Origin: Sphingobacterium thalpophilum
GTDB taxonomy: Bacteria; Bacteroidota; Bacteroidia; Sphingobacteriales; Sphingobacteriaceae
Assembly: GCF_901482695.1 (NCBI RefSeq)
Contig: NZ_LR590484.1
Coordinates: 3,286,001 to 3,350,000 of the forward strand
DNA: 64,000 nt
Direction of reading: 5' to 3'
Of the stretch, positions 8,788-17,146 are shown piece by piece (within the stretch, counting starts at the first letter, position 1; each line of letters opens with the position of its first letter). Below the pieces are notes generated by a model. The model was given only the letters and a program-made list of their open reading frames with translations. It had not been told where the DNA came from and did no database searches. Made by a program: the position numbers and the translations under genes.

Positions 8788-9468
8788 ATGACTTTAGCAA
8801 GTAGATTTTCCAAATGGACATTGCCTGCCGAACAAGATTTTGGCTGGAAAATGAAATCTTTAGAAACAGCCAAAACAAGTTTTACTATTGAGGAGAATGG
8901 CGTTTTTAAGTTAACTATTGAACACGACCCTATTCGGGGAGTTACTCCAAAAATGCTATTGTGGTGGTTTAAGAATATCGGTGGCGAGATGACCTATAAA
9001 GGAAAAAATTATCTTAAATATCTGGTCTGGCATCCCAAAGACCATATCCATTGGTGTTTAGTGGGCAAAACTTCCAACAACGAAGTTGCAGCTGGTTCGT
9101 ATTTTAGAATTGTTGAAGCATTTGGACGAAAAATGGAATTTTTAGTTGACAGCACAGAGTATGTAGAAAAATTGGATGAAACAGGTATAAGATTAGTAAA
9201 ACGTGTCGGGAAGTTCGAAATATTCTCACTTCAACATGATTTCATACAGGACGGGCAAAACACTATTTACAAATCACAAATGATAGTAGGTATCAATAAA
9301 AAAAATCCATTTAATAAAATTTTCAATTACTGCATCCGACCATTATTCTTTACCAAAGAAATGGGAACTGCCTGGCTAAAACATAACATTGAAGAAGTCG
9401 GGAATTTTGAGTTCTTCTTGCCCGAACTGTATGAGAAAGAAACGAAATTAAAAACGACTGGTATCTAA
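8788..9468 (+). CDS. PhlG-like (DAPG hydrolase domain) protein
   Basis: Encodes 226 residues. It resembles the diacetylphloroglucinol hydrolase PhlG fold: GVTPKMLLWWF near residue 50, YLVWHPKDHIHW near 78-89, SYFRIVEAF near 105 and LKHNIEEVG near 200. The HxxxE in HNIEE matches the spacing of two known metal ligands of PhlG, and the earlier H and E residues can supply the others. PhlG cleaves a carbon-carbon bond in acylated phloroglucinols using zinc. Whether this protein acts on such a compound is inference. A paralogue with the same landmarks is at 24894. No signal peptide was seen, so it is probably cytoplasmic. Confidence 0.68.
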   Translation: MTLASRFSKWTLPAEQDFGWKMKSLETAKTSFTIEENGVFKLTIEHDPIRGVTPKMLLWWFKNIGGEMTYKGKNYLKYLVWHPKDHIHWCLVGKTSNNEVAAGSYFRIVEAFGRKMEFLVDSTEYVEKLDETGIRLVKRVGKFEIFSLQHDFIQDGQNTIYKSQMIVGINKKNPFNKIFNYCIRPLFFTKEMGTAWLKHNIEEVGNFEFFLPELYEKETKLKTTGI

Positions 9469-9523
9469 TCCGAAGAAATACAAGTATCCTGCTATATCGT
9501 TTTATTCATACCAACTAACCATT

Positions 9524-9553
9524 ACAATTCATTTGCCCTTTTTTACAATTCAA
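9524..9553 (+). promoter_or_regulatory. predicted LytTR operator upstream of cytochrome c gene
   Basis: ACAATTCAT-N12-ACAATTCAA, starts 21 bp apart. It lies 62 bp before the cytochrome c start. A weak -7-like box (GACCTTTG) sits between site and gene. The downstream unit is cytochrome c, FAD monooxygenase and NDH-2. Confidence 0.72.
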
Positions 9554-9614
9554 TGGAATACCACTATGTGAAGAAAGCCGTAAAAAAGACCTTTGCAGTA
9601 TAATTTTTAATGAA

Positions 9615-10589
9615 ATGAAAAAGGTTTACAAAGTATTACTCGGCATTCTTGCTATTGTCCTTATTGGTGTTGCGTTTACTGGCACTTATGTGAAAGTGTT
9701 TCTCCCCAACATCAATGAGCCTGTTGAAATTACCATACAGCAAACGCCCGAACGCATAGAACGGGGACGTTATCTTGCTCATAACGTAGCGGTGTGTATG
9801 GACTGCCACAGTTCAAGGGATTGGACGGAGTTTGCCGGACCGCTATCGGGCAACCTTGGTGGTGGAGGTGAAAAATTCGGAAAGGATATGGGATTTCCCG
9901 GCACTATCCACACACCCAATATTACACCTTACAATCTGGGCAACTGGACAGACGGAGAAATTTACAGGGCAATCACTGCCGGAGTGGACAAAGACGGTAA
10001 AGCATTATTCCCCGTAATGCCGTATCACCATTACGGTCAAATGGATAAGGAAGATGTTTACAGCATCATAGCCTACATCAGAACGCTTGCTCCTATCAGG
10101 AACAATACAGCAGAACGTGAGCTGGATTTCCCATTGAACTTTATAGTGAATACGATGCCTAAAGAAGCACAACCGCAACCAAAACCAAATGATAATGACC
10201 GGTTGGCTTATGGTGCTTACCTTGTAAATGCTGCAGGTTGCGTGGATTGCCACAGCAAGACCGATAAAGGTTCTATCATAAAAGGTTCGGAGTTTGGCGG
10301 AGGTATGGAGTTTCAACAACTGGCAGGTATTGTACGTTCGCCCAACATCACCCCTGATAAAGAAACAGGTATTGGGCATTGGACAAAACAGGCATTTGTG
10401 CAGCGTTTTAAAATATATGCAGACAGCAGTTACCAATCGCCAAAATATACAAAGGGTGATTTAAACAGCCCGATGCCCTGGCACATGTATTCAGGTATGA
10501 AAGAAGCGGATTTGGAAGCTATATATACTTACCTGCAAAGTTTAAAGCCGATTGAAAATTCAGTAAACCGGTACGAAAAAAAGAAATAA
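9615..10589 (+). CDS. membrane-anchored di-haem cytochrome c
   Basis: Encodes 324 residues. An uncleaved or signal-type helix covers residues 5-27, followed by two cytochrome c domains with haem sites CMDCH near residue 60 and CVDCH near 212. Glycine-rich loops with PNITP follow each site and probably carry methionine ligands. Proteins of this type pass electrons in the periplasm, often from dehydrogenases to terminal oxidases. It is the first gene of a tight unit with the FAD monooxygenase (1 bp gap) and NDH-2. The paralogue at 19100 has exactly the same length and domain order. Confidence 0.85.
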   Translation: MKKVYKVLLGILAIVLIGVAFTGTYVKVFLPNINEPVEITIQQTPERIERGRYLAHNVAVCMDCHSSRDWTEFAGPLSGNLGGGGEKFGKDMGFPGTIHTPNITPYNLGNWTDGEIYRAITAGVDKDGKALFPVMPYHHYGQMDKEDVYSIIAYIRTLAPIRNNTAERELDFPLNFIVNTMPKEAQPQPKPNDNDRLAYGAYLVNAAGCVDCHSKTDKGSIIKGSEFGGGMEFQQLAGIVRSPNITPDKETGIGHWTKQAFVQRFKIYADSSYQSPKYTKGDLNSPMPWHMYSGMKEADLEAIYTYLQSLKPIENSVNRYEKKK

Positions 10590-10590
10590 A

Positions 10591-11733
10591 ATGACACATA
10601 AAATAGCAATTATAGGCGGAGGCATCGCAGGGCTTACAACTGCAATAGCCTTTAAAAAAGCAGGATATACCCCTGTTGTATTTGAAGCCGCAGAAACAAT
10701 GAAACCCGTAGGCGCAGGGTTAGGACTTGCAGCCAATGCCATTAAAGCGTTGGACAAACTCGGCATAAAGGATAAAGTAGTAGAAAAAGGAAGAATACTT
10801 TCATCATTTACTATTAAAGACGAAAAGGATAAAATCATTACTTATACGGACAGCATTAAGATAAGCCGTGAGTATGGTATTGATAATTTCACTATCCACA
10901 GGGCAGCATTGCATGAAGCCTTGCTTTCTGAAATTCCCGGCACACAGCTATATACCGGAAAAAAATGCGTGGATATTAATGTTCAGAAAAACAATATCCG
11001 GCTATTGTTTAAGGACGGGAGCAGCTTTGATACGGATTATCTTATCGTTGCTGATGGCATCCATTCCCCGGTAAGGCAGAAGCTGGTTCCCGGTTCTGTA
11101 CCACGCTTTGCAGGATATACCTGCTGGAGAGCAGTGATTGACAACCATACGCTGAACATTGATAACAGCTACGAAATATGGGGGAGCAAAGGAAGGTTTG
11201 GAGCTGTACCCCTTGCTGACAATAAGCTGTACTGGTTTGCAACAGTAAACAGCACTGCCAACAATGCCCGTTTTAAAAACTTCACACTGCACAACCTTAA
11301 AGAGTGGTTTAAGGAATATCCTGCTGAAATCGGGGCTATACTCACCCAAACATCAGAGAGCGCACTGATATGGAATGACATTATTGATTTAAAGCCTATT
11401 CCTAAGTATGCTTTTGACAACATACTGCTGTTAGGCGATGCTGCTCATGCCACCACACCCAATATGGGACAAGGTGCTTGCCAGGCTATTGAAGATGCCG
11501 CAGTCTTGTATGATGAGCTTCTAAAAGGCGGTGAACTGAACAATTCATTTCTTCGCTTTGAAAAAAGAAGGCTTCCACGTACACACTTTATTACCAATCA
11601 GTCTGCCCGCATCGGGAAAGTGGCACAGGCTGCCAATCCCCTGATGATTAAGTTGCGCAATGCGCTTTTCCGCTCTATACCGGGAAGCATAAAGGACAAG
11701 CAGTTCAAAAAACTATATAACACGGATTTCTAA
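10591..11733 (+). CDS. FAD-dependent aromatic-ring-type monooxygenase
   Basis: Encodes 380 residues. The dinucleotide-binding GGGIAG lies at residues 9-14, the DG motif near 152 (VADGIHS) and the GD motif near 284 (LLGDAAHATTPNMGQG). Together they define the p-hydroxybenzoate-hydroxylase-like group of flavin monooxygenases, which hydroxylate aromatic or related rings using NAD(P)H and oxygen. It is cytoplasmic, with a single base between it and the cytochrome c gene. The paralogue at 23011 (378 residues) is very similar. The substrate is not known; neither TetX-type nor kynurenine-type signatures were evident. Confidence 0.85.
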   Translation: MTHKIAIIGGGIAGLTTAIAFKKAGYTPVVFEAAETMKPVGAGLGLAANAIKALDKLGIKDKVVEKGRILSSFTIKDEKDKIITYTDSIKISREYGIDNFTIHRAALHEALLSEIPGTQLYTGKKCVDINVQKNNIRLLFKDGSSFDTDYLIVADGIHSPVRQKLVPGSVPRFAGYTCWRAVIDNHTLNIDNSYEIWGSKGRFGAVPLADNKLYWFATVNSTANNARFKNFTLHNLKEWFKEYPAEIGAILTQTSESALIWNDIIDLKPIPKYAFDNILLLGDAAHATTPNMGQGACQAIEDAAVLYDELLKGGELNNSFLRFEKRRLPRTHFITNQSARIGKVAQAANPLMIKLRNALFRSIPGSIKDKQFKKLYNTDF

Positions 11734-11745
11734 AAATCTCTTGAC

Positions 11746-13038
11746 ATGAAGAAAAAAATAGTCATCATAGGCGGTGGGTTTGGTGGGATGAACCTTGCCA
11801 AAAACCTTGCAGGCGTAAAAGGAATTGAAGTAGTGCTGGTGGACAGGAACAACTACAATTATTTTCCACCGCTTATTTACCAGGTAGCTTCCTCTTTCAT
11901 TGAGCCGTCCAATATCAGCTATCCTTTCCGAAAGATGTTCCAGGGGAAAGATAATGTACGTTTCTATCAGGGTACTTTTCTTAGTGTTGATGTTGAACAA
12001 AACAGCGTTCAGACCAGTGAAGGAAACCTTAACTACGATTACCTTGTCTTTGCACAAGGCACTCAACCTAATTACTTCGGATTATCTTCTATCAGCGAAA
12101 AAGCATTGCCGTTAAAAAATATAAATGATGCCCTGAAAATCAGGAATACCATACTGAACAATATGGAGCAGGCTTGCAAAACAAGCGACGCCGCTGAGCG
12201 AAGAAAGCTGATGACCTTTGTAATAGCCGGTGGTGGTCCCACAGGCGTAGAGCTATCGGGTATGCTTTCGGAAATGAACCGCAACATCCGCAAAAAAGAT
12301 TATCCCGAACTGGCGAACGACCCGATGCACGTTTACCTGGTAGATGCAGCACATACTTTACTGGGTACAATGAGCCAAAAATCACAGCAAGAAACGTTGG
12401 CTTCTCTGACGGAGTTAGGTGTAAACATCAAGCTATCTGTGGCGGTAAAAAATTTCAAAGACGATGTAGTTTATCTTTCAAACGAAGAACAGATTACTGC
12501 CAAAACACTGATATGGGTATCGGGCGTTATCGCAAACGAAGCAAAGGGATTGCCCGAAACTGCAGTGCTGAAAAACAAGCGTATAGCTGTAAACGAATTT
12601 AACCTTGTTACGGGAACAACGAATGTATTTGCCATTGGCGACATCTGTTACCAGGATACGGACAAAGCATTTCCTAATGGGCATCCGCAGGTGGCACAGG
12701 TAGCCATACAGCAGGGAACTTTGTTGGGAAAGAACTTTAAGAAAATCATCAACGGCAAACAGCTAAAGCCCTTTCGCTATGCCGACAAAGGAAGCATGGC
12801 TATCATCAGCAAGTACAAAGCCGTAGCGGAATTGCCTGTTGGTTTCTTCAAAGGGTTTATTGCATGGTGGCTCTGGCTGGTGATACACATATTACCTATT
12901 GCCGGTTTTAAGAACAAGGTAAAACTGGTTTGTAGCTGGCTATGGAATTTCATATCCAATGACCCCACATTGCGGTTAATCATCCATCCGCAAAAGCAGC
13001 AGGCAGAAAAAGTAAAGACCGCAGATAATAAAAATTAG
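11746..13038 (+). CDS. type II NADH dehydrogenase-like flavoprotein
   Basis: Encodes 430 residues. Two Rossmann motifs are present: IIGGGFGGMNLAK at the start for FAD, and IAGGGPTGVELSG near 165 for NAD(P)H. FAIGDI near 295 is the third FAD contact. A hydrophobic, tryptophan-rich C-terminal stretch (GFIAWWLWLVIHILPI) is typical of membrane attachment in NDH-2, which transfers electrons from NADH to quinone without pumping protons. It is 12 bp after the monooxygenase and probably completes a redox unit with the cytochrome. The second copy of the locus lacks it. Confidence 0.85.
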   Translation: MKKKIVIIGGGFGGMNLAKNLAGVKGIEVVLVDRNNYNYFPPLIYQVASSFIEPSNISYPFRKMFQGKDNVRFYQGTFLSVDVEQNSVQTSEGNLNYDYLVFAQGTQPNYFGLSSISEKALPLKNINDALKIRNTILNNMEQACKTSDAAERRKLMTFVIAGGGPTGVELSGMLSEMNRNIRKKDYPELANDPMHVYLVDAAHTLLGTMSQKSQQETLASLTELGVNIKLSVAVKNFKDDVVYLSNEEQITAKTLIWVSGVIANEAKGLPETAVLKNKRIAVNEFNLVTGTTNVFAIGDICYQDTDKAFPNGHPQVAQVAIQQGTLLGKNFKKIINGKQLKPFRYADKGSMAIISKYKAVAELPVGFFKGFIAWWLWLVIHILPIAGFKNKVKLVCSWLWNFISNDPTLRLIIHPQKQQAEKVKTADNKN

Positions 13039-13321
13039 TTCAGAAAATGGTTGCTATCTCAAAAATACTGCACTTCATAAGCCATCACGGGGTTTAATAC
13101 TGCCATTGTTTTCCTTTTCTGCTTTATCGCAGTCAGGACAAAGAAAGCTAAATGGATGATTTTAATTCTTCCGCTTGCTTGGAGGTTTCGCTTATCCGAA
13201 ATCTACAGATTAGCGGATGAACTGGATGGGCACGCTATGATTAGCGGAAATCTGGGGGTGTGTTGGATGCTGCGTTCATTGGCACAGCATGACATGAGTA
13301 TGGTTTTAAATTTTAGAGATA

Positions 13322-13351
13322 ACAGTTCAGCATACATTTCCCACAGTTCGT
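13322..13351 (+). promoter_or_regulatory. predicted LytTR operator upstream of a lipoprotein gene
   Basis: ACAGTTCAG-N12-ACAGTTCGT, starts 21 bp apart, 71 bp before the lipoprotein start. An 84-codon frame (13156-13410) covers this site, but it has no recognisable domain and is better read as non-coding. The rest of 13039-13422 shows nothing else that can be supported. Confidence 0.68.
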
Positions 13352-13422
13352 TCAGCAAGTGGTTTGCTTATAATGTCGGTATTTGGAAGTTTACCGTCAA
13401 TTACGCATAATATAAGCAAATC

Positions 13423-14130
13423 ATGAAAAGAACGTTGATGGCCTTTTTAGGTCTTTGTATCTTGTTGCAGAGCTGCGACAAAGCTGAAACCAAAAATCCA
13501 CAGGATGATCCGAACAAACCTGTGCCCGAAAAACCAAAGGAAGGTATCCCCGAGAAGCCATCCGATGAAGGTAAAAAGCCCGAACCTGCACCACCGCCCA
13601 GCAATAACAACGGAATTGTACACGGGGTGGTCAATCAGGAACTTTCCTACAATAAGTTCATCACCTTGGATATGAATGCCGATGGAAAGAATGACCTCTA
13701 TTTCACCAGTGCATTGGTCATGGATAGCCAAAGCCATCTTTATTTCTTTGCCAGCAGTATTTCGACCAGCGGTGGGAAGCTGTTATTGGATAAGGGAAGC
13801 GAAATGGGATTGAACGGGCTATGGGCCTCGCCATTGAAACAGGGAAATCCCATCAGGGAGCAGATGTTGGCGACTACCCGCTGGAGCAATTACATGACCA
13901 AAGCGGTGTTATTGGACGTGATCGAAAAGGTTCAGGGAAATGAACTGAAGGGGCCTTGGGTAGCTAAGGACGACCAATATATTGGCGTACAATTGTTGAT
14001 CGATAACAAACCGCATTATGGTTGGATCAAAGTCAGTCATCAGGGCGCTCAGCAGAAGTTGTACATAGTCGAGTTTGCCTACAATTTGACTCCTTCTGAA
14101 GAGCTCTTGGCCGGACAAAAATCCAGGTAA
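13423..14130 (+). CDS. lipoprotein with proline-rich linker and FG-GAP-like segment
   Basis: Encodes 235 residues. The signal peptide ends in the lipobox LLQSC (Cys-20), so the protein should be lipid-anchored. Residues 25-65 form a linker rich in Pro, Lys and Glu. Next comes LDMNADGKNDLYF (about 83-95), a calcium-binding-like FG-GAP loop, and later a GWIKVSH motif. No enzymatic signature was found. It stands alone between a predicted LytTR operator and a hairpin terminator, which ties it to the regulon and suggests a surface role. Confidence 0.7.
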   Translation: MKRTLMAFLGLCILLQSCDKAETKNPQDDPNKPVPEKPKEGIPEKPSDEGKKPEPAPPPSNNNGIVHGVVNQELSYNKFITLDMNADGKNDLYFTSALVMDSQSHLYFFASSISTSGGKLLLDKGSEMGLNGLWASPLKQGNPIREQMLATTRWSNYMTKAVLLDVIEKVQGNELKGPWVAKDDQYIGVQLLIDNKPHYGWIKVSHQGAQQKLYIVEFAYNLTPSEELLAGQKSR

Positions 14131-14145
14131 GTTAGTAAAAATATG

Positions 14146-14166
14146 AGCATGGGCCTTGCCCATGCT
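14146..14166. terminator. bidirectional hairpin terminator
   Basis: A perfect 9-bp stem (agcatgggc / gcccatgct) with a 3-base loop lies between two convergent genes, 16 bp after the lipoprotein stop and 5 bp before the end of the gene on the opposite strand. Confidence 0.7.
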
Positions 14167-14170
14167 TGTT

Positions 14171-14665
14171 TCAGATAGTTCTATCTGCCAAGATCCAAAA
14201 TCCGCTTGTCAGTTCGATGGGGCTGCTTTTAGGCAGAACTTGATTAAATTTGATAATGTCTGCATCCTGAATTGCAGTGAACTCCAGTGATTGCTGCTGC
14301 ATTACCCTGTGCACGAAACCCACCAACATAGCCAACTTGCGTTCGGCCCAATCTGAAAGTTTACCATCCATTTCTGATAGGTAACGGGGCGCCATGTGTT
14401 GCTGATCTTCTTCCAGTCTGAGCACTTCACTTGACAGGCTGTAATAGTCAATCCTATCTGCCTGTCGGAAATCAAGCCTTCTAAAGATTCCGACCATCAT
14501 CTCTGGCATCTGATCTTTGCCGTTCCCAAGCCTCTCCATCTGCTGTAACACATCACTCGCTGCCTTTTCCAGAATTAATAGGGTAAAGGGAGAGGCACCA
14601 TAGCTGATAAAGGTCAATGCCTGTTCCTGTAGTATATCCAGTTTCTTCCTGATGTTTTCCTGCAT
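14171..14665 (-). CDS. hypothetical protein, mostly helical
   Basis: Encodes 164 residues from the ATG at 14665; an upstream ATG at 14704 adds 13. The sequence is rich in leucine, glutamine and charged residues, predicted to be helical, with no signal peptide, membrane segment or motif recognised. The start overlaps the start of the divergent gene by about 14 bp, an unusual arrangement that may mean one of the two starts lies further downstream. Confidence 0.55.
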   Translation of the reverse strand: MQENIRKKLDILQEQALTFISYGASPFTLLILEKAASDVLQQMERLGNGKDQMPEMMVGIFRRLDFRQADRIDYYSLSSEVLRLEEDQQHMAPRYLSEMDGKLSDWAERKLAMLVGFVHRVMQQQSLEFTAIQDADIIKFNQVLPKSSPIELTSGFWILADRTI

Positions 14666-15197
14666 GATCTGGTTGCTGTTCTGGGGGCAAAGTTTCGAAA
14701 CCAAGATCAGCTACAAGAAGCAACCAAAGAATTTTAGTGCTGAAGGAAACAGGGAGCAGGAGAAGACCATGTCCAAAAATATCCAATTGAGCATGTTTAC
14801 CTTCCTGTTGCGCAAAAAGGAAGATTTTTCGGTGCAGTTCCAGGATCCCGAAAAAACCAATATCCTACTGAAAAAAGCAGGTATACTGGATCGTTCCGAT
14901 GAATTTACAAAGGATGAGATCGCTAAGATCTTGGGAGTGGACGCCGTACTGGGCGGAAGGTTCGAAACCGAGCAGACCAAATCCGAGGCGGGTGCCATTG
15001 CTTCCGCGGTAATGTTCGGAGGATTTGGCGGCAAGACCGGTACCGGTACCATTTTCCTGACGCTCAATGAAGGTAAAAGTGGCGAGTTGATCTGGAGACT
15101 GTTCAAGAACATGGATGCCAACATCACTTCCTCTACAGATGACCTGATCGAGCGCATGATGCGCAAGGTCGCAAGGAATTTCCCCTATGCAAAATAG
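14652..15197 (+). CDS. putative exported hypothetical protein
   Basis: Encodes 181 residues. The first 16 residues are hydrophobic (MIWLLFWGQSF) and could be a short signal sequence. The body contains ILGVDAVLGGRFETE followed by a glycine-rich region (GGFGGKTGTGTIFLTL) and ends NFPYAK. This resembles periplasmic or lipoprotein components of the CsgG/GNA1162-like type, in which a 'gvDavl.G' strand begins the core, but the match is weak. The start is uncertain because it lies inside the divergent gene; ATG 14664 or 14769 are alternatives. Confidence 0.5.
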   Translation: MFSCMIWLLFWGQSFETKISYKKQPKNFSAEGNREQEKTMSKNIQLSMFTFLLRKKEDFSVQFQDPEKTNILLKKAGILDRSDEFTKDEIAKILGVDAVLGGRFETEQTKSEAGAIASAVMFGGFGGKTGTGTIFLTLNEGKSGELIWRLFKNMDANITSSTDDLIERMMRKVARNFPYAK

Positions 15198-15236
15198 CCC
15201 TTTGCGAGATTAAATTGGATGATTAAATCAATTGAC

Positions 15237-15917
15237 ATGGAGAGGCGTGAATTTATGAAGCTGCAGCGGCAGGTTCGAAACCTAAGAATAGCGATGTGTA
15301 TATTTTTAGTAATGTCGATCACACTTTTCCTCACAGCATTTACACAGTCTAACAGGATGGAAAGCTGAGCGTATCCCAGCTTATCATAGAAGATCAGCAG
15401 GGAAGTCCCGTAATCGTCATGGGAAGTGGAGAAACTGTAAATCTCGGACGGAAAAGGCAGGACAGTATACATGGTATCGTATTGATGGACCAAAACGGCG
15501 ATGACCGCCTATATTTGGGCAGGAAAACGAAATTGCAGATGGGCGGAAAGCTGGTTGAACGCCATAGTATGGGCTGGTCATTATCGATCAACGAACCGGG
15601 GGAGATGAAAGGGCTGGATTTGGGTTTAGGGATGAGGATAATGCTGTTGGTCTTGGCTTGGATTATGGAGGCAAAAATGGCTTAGAGGTTATTTACCTGA
15701 GTGCGGCCGACAGTTTGGCTTATATCACTTTGAACGGCGATGTAGCCGTTGGGGGCATCGTGACCGGATCGTGCTATGGAGCGATACCAGAAAGGATATG
15801 TCGATGATCAAGATTGGAGATGCGACCAGGGATGATAAAATTGTATGGAGTACGACCAAGGGAGTACCGAAAATTCAGTACAGGGACGAGAACCAGCGAG
15901 TGCATAAAATTCCTTAA
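15237..15917 (+). pseudogene. short membrane-anchored protein gene with three frameshifts
   Basis: An N-terminal membrane anchor (MERREFMKLQRQVRNLR, then a hydrophobic helix) is followed by a repeat-like beta protein that can only be read by changing frame near 15370, 15640 and 15770. The pieces are QLIIEDQQGSPVIVMGSG and GIVLMDQNGDDRLYLGR, then GLDYGGKNGLEVIYLS, then IVLWSDTRKDMSMIKIG up to the stop at 15915-15917. The joined protein would be about 225 residues with DQxG repeats. Several indels in one gene point to real decay rather than a single sequencing error. Confidence 0.75.
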
Positions 15918-15985
15918 GGTCAGTCACATTTAATCGTTTGCGTTCAAGGTAGTATGGTAGATACGATCTGTTATTTTTGTATTGT

Positions 15986-16015
15986 ACAGTTCATTCATTA
16001 AATTCCTCAATTCAT
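15986..16015 (+). promoter_or_regulatory. predicted LytTR operator upstream of second kinase operon
   Basis: ACAGTTCAT-N12-TCAATTCAT, starts 21 bp apart, 82 bp before the first kinase gene of the second module. This implies that the sensory operon controls itself. Confidence 0.75.
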
Positions 16016-16096
16016 ACAAAATGTATTAGCATTCAGGAGTGGATGCTGATCATTTTTAATGCCATTGTCGTATCTTAGAGGACATCAAAAGATAAA

Positions 16097-17146
16097 TTGA
16101 ACCGACCACGATATACGAAGAACGATCTCAAGATCATGTTGGGAATCCTGGTACCCTATTCGGTCCTGATGAATTCCATACTCTATGGGGAAAGCCTCTA
16201 TGGGAGTTGGGGGAAGTTCATTTCGGTATTGATGGTTACGCTCTTTATCAAATGTGTTTCCTGGCAGTTCCATACCTATGTTGCCGTATACCTGAGGGCA
16301 AGGATGCCCCTGGATGCCCAGATCATGCGGAGGATGCTTACCGCGCTGCTCCTGTTCTTTGTTATGACAGCTGTAGACGGTATTTTTATTACCTGGCTTT
16401 TTCATCATTACCAGTTCCAGGGATTTGTCTACAGAGGTGATCGTTTTTTGTACGTGATCCTTTCAGGGATGGTCCTCAACCTTTTCGCTACGCTCTTTCA
16501 TGAAGGTGCTTCCAATTTTGAGAAATGGCGGGCTGCGCTGACCGAAACCGAGCAGTTGCGTACAGCCTATATCAAAAGCCAACTGGAAGGGTTGAAGAAC
16601 CAAATCAAGCCGCACTTTCTGTTCAACAGCATCAATACACTATCGGCCCTGATCGGCGAGGATGGGGAAAAGGCGGAAGCTTTTTTGGATGAACTATGCA
16701 AAGTCTACAGGTACCTGCTCAAAAACGATGGGCAGTTCGTATCCCTGGCCGAAGAACTGGCCTTTGTAGGTTCTTACTTCTATGTATTGAAAGCCAGGTA
16801 TGGACAGGCTATTGAATTGCATATGGACATCGATGAAACCGAAACAGAAAAACTGGTACCGCCATTTACCTTACAGCTGTTGCTCGAAAATGCACTGCAC
16901 AATAATGTGGTAAGTAAGAAAATGCCCCTTAGGATCTATATCGGTGCCAATGGGGACGGACAGCTTGTGATCGAGAATTCGGTATCGACTAAGATCAAGG
17001 CCGACCTTGAGGCCGACGAAAGCGGGCTACGCAATGTCATCAACAAGTTCCGCCTGTTGGGAATGGCCGAAATAAGTATTCAACAGCTTGTCGGGACAAG
17101 GCGCATCCAGCTGCCCCTTGTGATTCAAAAAAACTTGGAAATATGA
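16097..17146 (+). CDS. LytS-type sensor histidine kinase, A type
   Basis: Encodes 349 residues from a TTG start; no upstream ATG or GTG fits. Four membrane helices occupy about 12-30, 40-62, 80-102 and 115-135. The His_kinase domain has IKPHFLFNS with His-173, and the N-box LLLENALHNN (261-270) is largely kept, as is the G-box (ESGLRNV). Compared with the A-type protein at 5328, this copy keeps a plausible ATP site. The stop overlaps the next kinase start by 4 bp (ATGA), so the A and B proteins are translationally coupled. Confidence 0.85.
   Translation: MNRPRYTKNDLKIMLGILVPYSVLMNSILYGESLYGSWGKFISVLMVTLFIKCVSWQFHTYVAVYLRARMPLDAQIMRRMLTALLLFFVMTAVDGIFITWLFHHYQFQGFVYRGDRFLYVILSGMVLNLFATLFHEGASNFEKWRAALTETEQLRTAYIKSQLEGLKNQIKPHFLFNSINTLSALIGEDGEKAEAFLDELCKVYRYLLKNDGQFVSLAEELAFVGSYFYVLKARYGQAIELHMDIDETETEKLVPPFTLQLLLENALHNNVVSKKMPLRIYIGANGDGQLVIENSVSTKIKADLEADESGLRNVINKFRLLGMAEISIQQLVGTRRIQLPLVIQKNLEI

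Noticed and set aside
13156..13410. 84-codon frame on the plus strand
   Set aside because: It has no recognisable domain and covers a well-conserved pair of LytTR half-sites in front of the lipoprotein gene; better read as regulatory DNA.
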